A DNA stretch of 64,000 nt from Castanea sativa (lineage: Eukaryota > Streptophyta > Magnoliopsida > Fagales > Fagaceae): positions 43,339,501-43,403,500 of the forward strand of contig NC_134021.1 of NCBI RefSeq assembly GCF_040712315.1, read 5' to 3'. Below, piece after piece: positions 58,987 to 64,000 of this stretch. The notes under the pieces were generated by a model. It did no database searches. It was not told the DNA's origin and saw only the letters and a list, made by a program, of their open reading frames with translations. Each line of letters starts with the position of its first letter. The stretch's first letter is position 1. Made by a program: the position numbers and the translations under genes.

Positions 58987-61900
58987 CTAGTAATCTTCTT
59001 CATACTCAGAATCATCCATAAAATTCTCTTCATCAAGTGGAAGTGGCCTATCGACTATGGTTCCATCCACATCATTTCGAGCCCAATTTAGGTCGTCATT
59101 CACATTATTAGGTGGATTTTCAATCACTGTATCATATGGCTCATTATCACAATAAATGTCTACATCATTATCACTCAAATCGCCATTACCAACGTCGAAC
59201 ACATCCCTTGGTTTTGTTTTGACAACAACAAGCCAATCCTTGTCTCTTTCATCTTCAACATAATATACTTGTGAAGCTTGAGATGCCAAAATAAATGGGT
59301 CATCTGTTATTCTCTTCCCAACATGTATTAAATGTGAAAAATTGACAGGGGGAACCCAAATTCATCTATCTTATATCCCCTACCTGTATCAACGTCAACC
59401 CAATCACATTTGAATAATATGTATCTCAGATTATCATAATAATTCAATTCAATTATGTCAGATAGAACACCGTAGTAAGTAATGCCTCCTATTTCTACAC
59501 TGACTCCACTGTTTTGAGTTTTCTTATTTTCCTCATTATCTTTTGTTCGGAATTTAGTACCGTTGACAACATATCGTTTCATTTGTCTAGCTTCAGTATT
59601 GGGTCCTTCAGCAAGCCATCTAACTTTATCAGTAAGTTTCACCTTCTCAGTATTACTCATGGCCACAACCTAAAATTATATATGATATATCAATATGAGC
59701 TGAGTAACCCTTATATTACTTCTATTGTATGCTAAAAAATATTAATAATGAATTACTTACATAATTTCGAAACCAGTCACAAAACTCTTCTATATGGATC
59801 TTATTAATAACTTCTTCTGGTACGCGACGTGGACGTATTCTGCTCTTTATTCGTTCCTTGTGTAACCTATATAAACAAATGTAGCATGTGTTATTATTAA
59901 GAGTTATCATTTGGTTAACATGATTAGATATGAATCATATTTATCAATATTACTTACTTGCGAAATGGAATAATTTCATTGCTATTGAATAGAACATAAC
60001 GATGTGCTTGTACCCATTCAGTTGAATCAAGTTGAATATTCGACATTGCTCCTGTAGCATCATCAACATTTCTAATGGGTCTATTGAATACTGTCTCAAC
60101 TGATTCCAAATATCGCGAGCAAAATATTAAGCACTCTTCTGCAATGTATCCTTCAGCAATAGACGCCTCTGGATGAGCTTTATTACGCACATAAGACTTA
60201 AGTCTTAAGAGATACCTATTTAGAAACAAAAGATCAATAGTGGAATAATAGATTTCATTGAAAATTTTAAATTATTATGACTTACCTCTCAATGGGATAC
60301 ATCCACCGATAATGGACTGGTCCAGCAATCTTCGCTTCAGTGGCCAAATGGATAACTAAATGAACCATGACAGTAAAGAAAGAAGGAGGGAATATTTTTT
60401 CCAATTCACATAATGTCATTGCAATTCGAGACTCAAGTTTCTCAAGATCTTCTACTTGTAGGACTTTGGAACATACTTCTCTAAAGTAACAAGATAAATC
60501 TATTAAAGCCATACTGACTTTCTTTGGTAAAGCTCCTCTTATTGCTATTGGAAGAAGTTGTTGCATTATAATATGACTATCATGACTCTTCAAACCAGAA
60601 ATTTTGCGTTGTTTAAGTTGGATACAACGTGAAATGTTTGAAGCATAGCCATCTGGAACTTTTATTTTCTTCAAAACTCTCAAGAAACTATCCTTTTCTT
60701 TTTGGACCATTGTAAAACAAGATCGTGGCATATATGTCTTATCATCTCCCCTCTTTTCTGGGTGAAGTGTATGTCTTATACCCATATCTTTTAGGTCAAG
60801 ACGTGCCTTCAAGTTATCCTTAGTCTTGCGTGGCAATTCTAGAACTGTGCCAAGTACATTATCTGTAACATTTTTTTCTATATGCATCACATCAAGATTA
60901 TGCCGCAACATGTGATTCTCCCAATAAGGCAATTCAAAAAATATACTTCTCTTCTTCCATCCTTTTGGTTCTTGGTCTACATCTTCCTTTCTCTTTCTCT
61001 TTTTTTTTTGGACTTTGGTCTTTTTCTTCCCAAAAATACAATTAATGCCTTCAGTTTGCACCATGATGTCAATGCCAAATGGTATAACAGGAGCTTTTTC
61101 CATTTCCTCGGTCCCATCAAAAAATTTTCTATCTTTACGGAAGCTGTGATCTTCTTCCAAGAATCGTCGATGGCCCATATAACAATATTTCCCTCCATAT
61201 TTTAACCACTGAGATCGAGTATTAAAATTACAAGGAGGACATGCATATTCCCCTTTAGTGCCCCAACCAGATAAATCACCATATGCAGGAAAATCATTTA
61301 TCGTCCACATCAATGCTGCATGCATCTTGAAATTCTCATTAGAAGACACGTCGTACGTTGATATTCCATCATCCCATAATTCCTTCAATTCTTCTATTAA
61401 AGGTTGTAAATACACATCTATATCATTTAAAGGTGAACTTGGCCCAGGTATAAGCAAGGATAACATGAAAGAAGATCTCTTCATGCACATCCAAGGAGGT
61501 AGATTGTATGGAATCAAAACAACAGGCCATGTACTATGACTAGTACTCATATTCCCAAAAGGATTAAATCCGTCAGCCGCTAATCCAAGTCTAACATTGC
61601 GAGGGTCAGATGAGAAATCTACATAATGATTGTCAAATGTTTTCCAAGCAAGAGAATCAGCGGGATGTCTTATTATTCCGTCTTTTGTGCGACCCTCAGC
61701 ATGCCATTTCATTGAAGAAGCTGTTTTGGGAGACATAAACAACCTTTGTAGTCTTGGCTTTAAAGGAAACCAACGCAAAACCTTAGCAGCTTTTTTCTTT
61801 CTTGTCTTGAGTGAAGCATTCATCAAATTATCCTTATCTTTCCCACTATTTTTCTTACCTTTCCCATTATTCTCCTTATCATTTCCACTATTTTTCTTAT

Positions 61901-62714
61901 CATTCTCATTTGTTTCCCACCTGGAAGTATGACAGACTTTACACTCTTCATCATTGGCATTCTCTTTCCAAAATAACATACAATCATTTATACATGCATC
62001 AATCTTCTCATAACCAAGTCCTAAATCCTTAATAATTTTCTTAGCCTCATATGTGTCTTTCGGTAACTTCGCATCCAAAGGAAGCATATCTTTCAAAATC
62101 TGGAGCAACATTGTAAAAGACTTATTGCTCCAACCATTAAGACACTTTAACTGATATAAATGCACAATGGCAGACAACTTGCTAAAATTCTTGCACCCTT
62201 CATACAAATGTTGATCAGCATCTTTAAGTAAATTGTAAAACCTTTGCGCTTCTTGATTAGGAACTTGCCTAGATTGTTGCACATTTGGGACTTCTTCTAG
62301 TGGTACTGAAGAATTATTACTATCTCCAGATTCATTCACTATGTGGCCACGCAATAAATCATGCATCATATTAGGTATATCACCATATTCAGTGGAAATG
62401 TCTTGTGAATTCAAGAATTCTTGTGCATTCAAGGTCTCTTGGACATGACTTGTACTAGTTTCACAAGAAGTTGTTGTAGTAGTCAAGGGTTCTCCATGGA
62501 AAAACCAACATTCATAACCATTGCAAAATCCAAAAGATACTAAGTGATCCCGTACAGTATTAACATCAAGCATAGTTGAATTCACACATTTTTCACAAGG
62601 ACATGAAATCATCCCATCTATAGTCTTTACTTTAGATGCAAACTTCAAAAAGTCATTAATCCCTAGTACATACTCTTTTGAATGCCTAGGCTTTTTCATC
62701 CAACTCTTATCCAT
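58987..62714 (-). CDS. CACTA transposase, Tnp2 type, four exons, one frameshift
   Basis: Transposase that would excise and reinsert CACTA elements. Exons are 62714-60286, 60215-59958, 59866-59761 and 59669-58987, all with GT..AG introns that keep frame. Exon 1 holds the transposase-associated domain (MDKSWM start, CPCEKC Cys cluster, GYECWFFHGEP), then the Tnp2 core (LAADGFNPFGNMS, DIDVYLQPL, ALMWTINDFPAYGDLSGW, LDVMHIEKN with likely catalytic acidic residues), then DUF4218 ending HYRWMYPIER. Exon 2 continues YLLRLKSYVRN. Exon 4 is DUF4216. Domain order and length, about 1,150 residues, match intact family members. One base appears missing near 59356, after DEFGF: the correct continuation VGKRITDDPF lies in another frame, so the last 100 or so residues need a frame change. 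The start was chosen at 62714 (Met-Asp-Lys); there is no Met further upstream in frame. Confidence 0.88.
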
Positions 62715-63555
62715 GGGTATCAATTGCTCTACAAGATAAATTAAATAAAGCTGAAATTAAATTAATAAGACCATAAAAAAAACATTAAATTACAAACTTG
62801 CACCATTATTAGGCCTACCTCCTTTAAATGTAGGAACATGATAAATCCTTGCCCAAAAAATTACAAACTTGCACCATCAATTACGGTCTAAGTCTGGTTT
62901 AGTTTAATTTGGTCAGCCAAAAAATTTTTATTGGTAGACCTACCTAAGTGAATTGGAATATATTAAACTAATCACAAACACTATTAGAAGTGAAATCTGA
63001 AAGAAATTATTTGCAAAATTATGGTATTAGAATGTATTACAATTAATGTAATATAAGTACTCTCTAAAAACATAATACCTAATAAACACTTTTTTCTACA
63101 TATTTTATAACACTAATAGTCATGCAAATTTTCTAACATAATGAAAAGTAAAAGTATAGAGATTTTTTTTTAACGGGTGGATATTTTAACATAAAAAGCA
63201 AACCAAAGCCGTCTTTATGAAAAAATCAATCTTTTATAAGTATACATCAAAGCACCGTCCATAAAATTGGTTTGGTTTGTTTTTTTTTTTTTTTTTTGAG
63301 AAAAATTGCATTAAGTTTTATTAGGTTTGAATTCATAACAATGAAAAGGAACCATAAACAGTCACAGACACAAAATAAAATAAAATCTTTACAAAAAAAA
63401 AATAGAGAAAGACATTAGCTTTGTATATAAACTTTAAAGTTTAAATCCAAGATCCACATACACAAAAAAATAAAAATAAAATAAAAGCGTGAATGAGAGA
63501 ATATTTACCTCGAATCAGTGGAGAGATCAGAACACCCAAAGAGAAAGAGAGATTG
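62715..63555. other. 5' flank of the CACTA transposase, no gene seen
   Basis: AT-rich with several A/T homopolymers (for example 63281-63297). Some of it is probably leader or intron: a GTAAAT donor-like site on the minus strand near 63506 follows a purine-rich stretch. Confidence 0.4.
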
Positions 63556-63592
63556 AGTTTATGTTTGCTTGGTACCCAAGCAAACATAAACT
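63556..63592. repeat. Perfect 17-bp inverted repeat with 3-bp loop
   Basis: AGTTTATGTTTGCTTGG, TAC, then the exact complement CCAAGCAAACATAAACT. It lies upstream of the transposase, directly beside the right copy of the direct repeat. Confidence 0.95.
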
Positions 63593-63690
63593 AATTAGGC
63601 AAGCAACAATAAAAATTAAGGCCATAATATTCTGCTTTGAAAGCATTAATCACCAAGAATCACTACAACAGTGAAATATGCTTCCTCTTC
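63588..63690. repeat. Direct repeat, right copy (5' of transposase)
   Basis: Matches 58891-58980, including the exact 21-bp-scale block around GCATTAATCACCAAGAATCA, with one extra stretch of about 9 bp. Confidence 0.75.
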
Positions 63691-63929
63691 ATTGCTCCAA
63701 TGCTCCCTCTTTATTTCTCCAATATATTTTCATCTTTCTTGTAATATCAGAAACAATATATCTCCATTAGACAAAGTATGTTGTCATTCACAATACTTCT
63801 ATTGAATAACATTTGAAAATATTAAGTGGTTTTCTTTCTGGTTAGAATCCTAAATCAAAAAAATTTTTAAAAATAAAAAAAAGTTGATTAATTATCAATT
63901 AGAAAGAAATACAATAAAATAAAACTTAC

Positions 63930-64000
63930 TTCAGATTTCCATTTCATCAGTTGCAGCAAAGGGATGCCATGGAGATTGTTGATGAGGGGAACCACTAGCC
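63930..64000 (-). other. Possible exon at window edge (second CACTA gene?)
   Basis: The minus strand is open from the edge and ends in CTGAA followed by GTAAGT, a strong donor site. The GC content is higher than in its surroundings. The peptide in one frame is Ser/His/Gln-rich and not recognised. It could be the second gene usual in CACTA elements, but this rests only on position and the splice site. Confidence 0.25.

Larger units (their letters stand above)
57121..64000 (-). mobile_element. CACTA (En/Spm) DNA transposon, right end beyond the window
   Basis: The left end TACTACAAAAAATATGAG matches the plant CACTA terminus (CACTACAAAAAA type) with its first base changed. It is followed by subterminal repeats and then, on the minus strand, a Tnp2-type transposase. 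The insertion point is defined by copy A, whose homology stops at the same base. No inverted terminus ending in TAGTG was found to the right, so the other end is outside the window or lost. Confidence 0.8.

Noticed and set aside
60882..61205. Plus-strand frames across the CACTA transposase (also 61258-61539, 61630-61932)
   Set aside because: Antisense shadows of the transposase exon.

Overview
The window is nuclear DNA of a flowering plant, most likely a eudicot. It is AT-rich, has canonical GT..AG introns, plant transposon families of every main class, and one intact host-type gene, a UGT93-type zeatin O-glucosyltransferase-like gene. I cannot place the species from sequence alone. No bacterial features, tRNA, rRNA or CRISPR were seen.

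The dominant structure is a direct segmental duplication. Copy A (1-21531, running off the left edge) and copy B (36660-57120) are collinear and in the same orientation, about 36 kb apart. Each copy runs in the same order: UGT gene on the minus strand; a palindromic MITE-like element; a tandem array of about 1.3-kb units packed with small hairpins; a 92-bp tandem repeat; LTR-like sequence; a 5'-truncated LINE fragment; a MITE-like element with a (GA)n tract; a PIF/Harbinger transposase relic; an AT-rich tail. The copies then diverged. Copy A's UGT has a stop codon while copy B's is open. Copy B gained a solo LTR (48497-49148, 5-bp target duplication), a Tourist-like MITE (55448-55843, TTA target) and a CACTA element at 57121. 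The copies also differ by a 1.3-kb indel, by repeat copy numbers and by different lesions in the shared LINE and Harbinger relics.

Between the copies (21.5-36 kb) lie a decayed Ty1/copia element (22184-26692) with LTRs, primer-binding site and polypurine tract, a 553-bp hAT-type element with 8-bp target duplications, smaller terminal-inverted-repeat elements, microsatellites and a third array of the hairpin unit (28925-33106). From 57121 to the right edge is a CACTA (En/Spm) transposon with a four-exon Tnp2-type transposase that is complete except for one frameshift.

The most unusual item is the array unit. Each full unit has a TATA-like box followed by a run of short inverted repeats with core GAGTC-CYT-GACTC. 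The outer stem bases change in compensating pairs from one hairpin to the next. The only gene likely to give a functional host protein is the UGT at 36001-37410.
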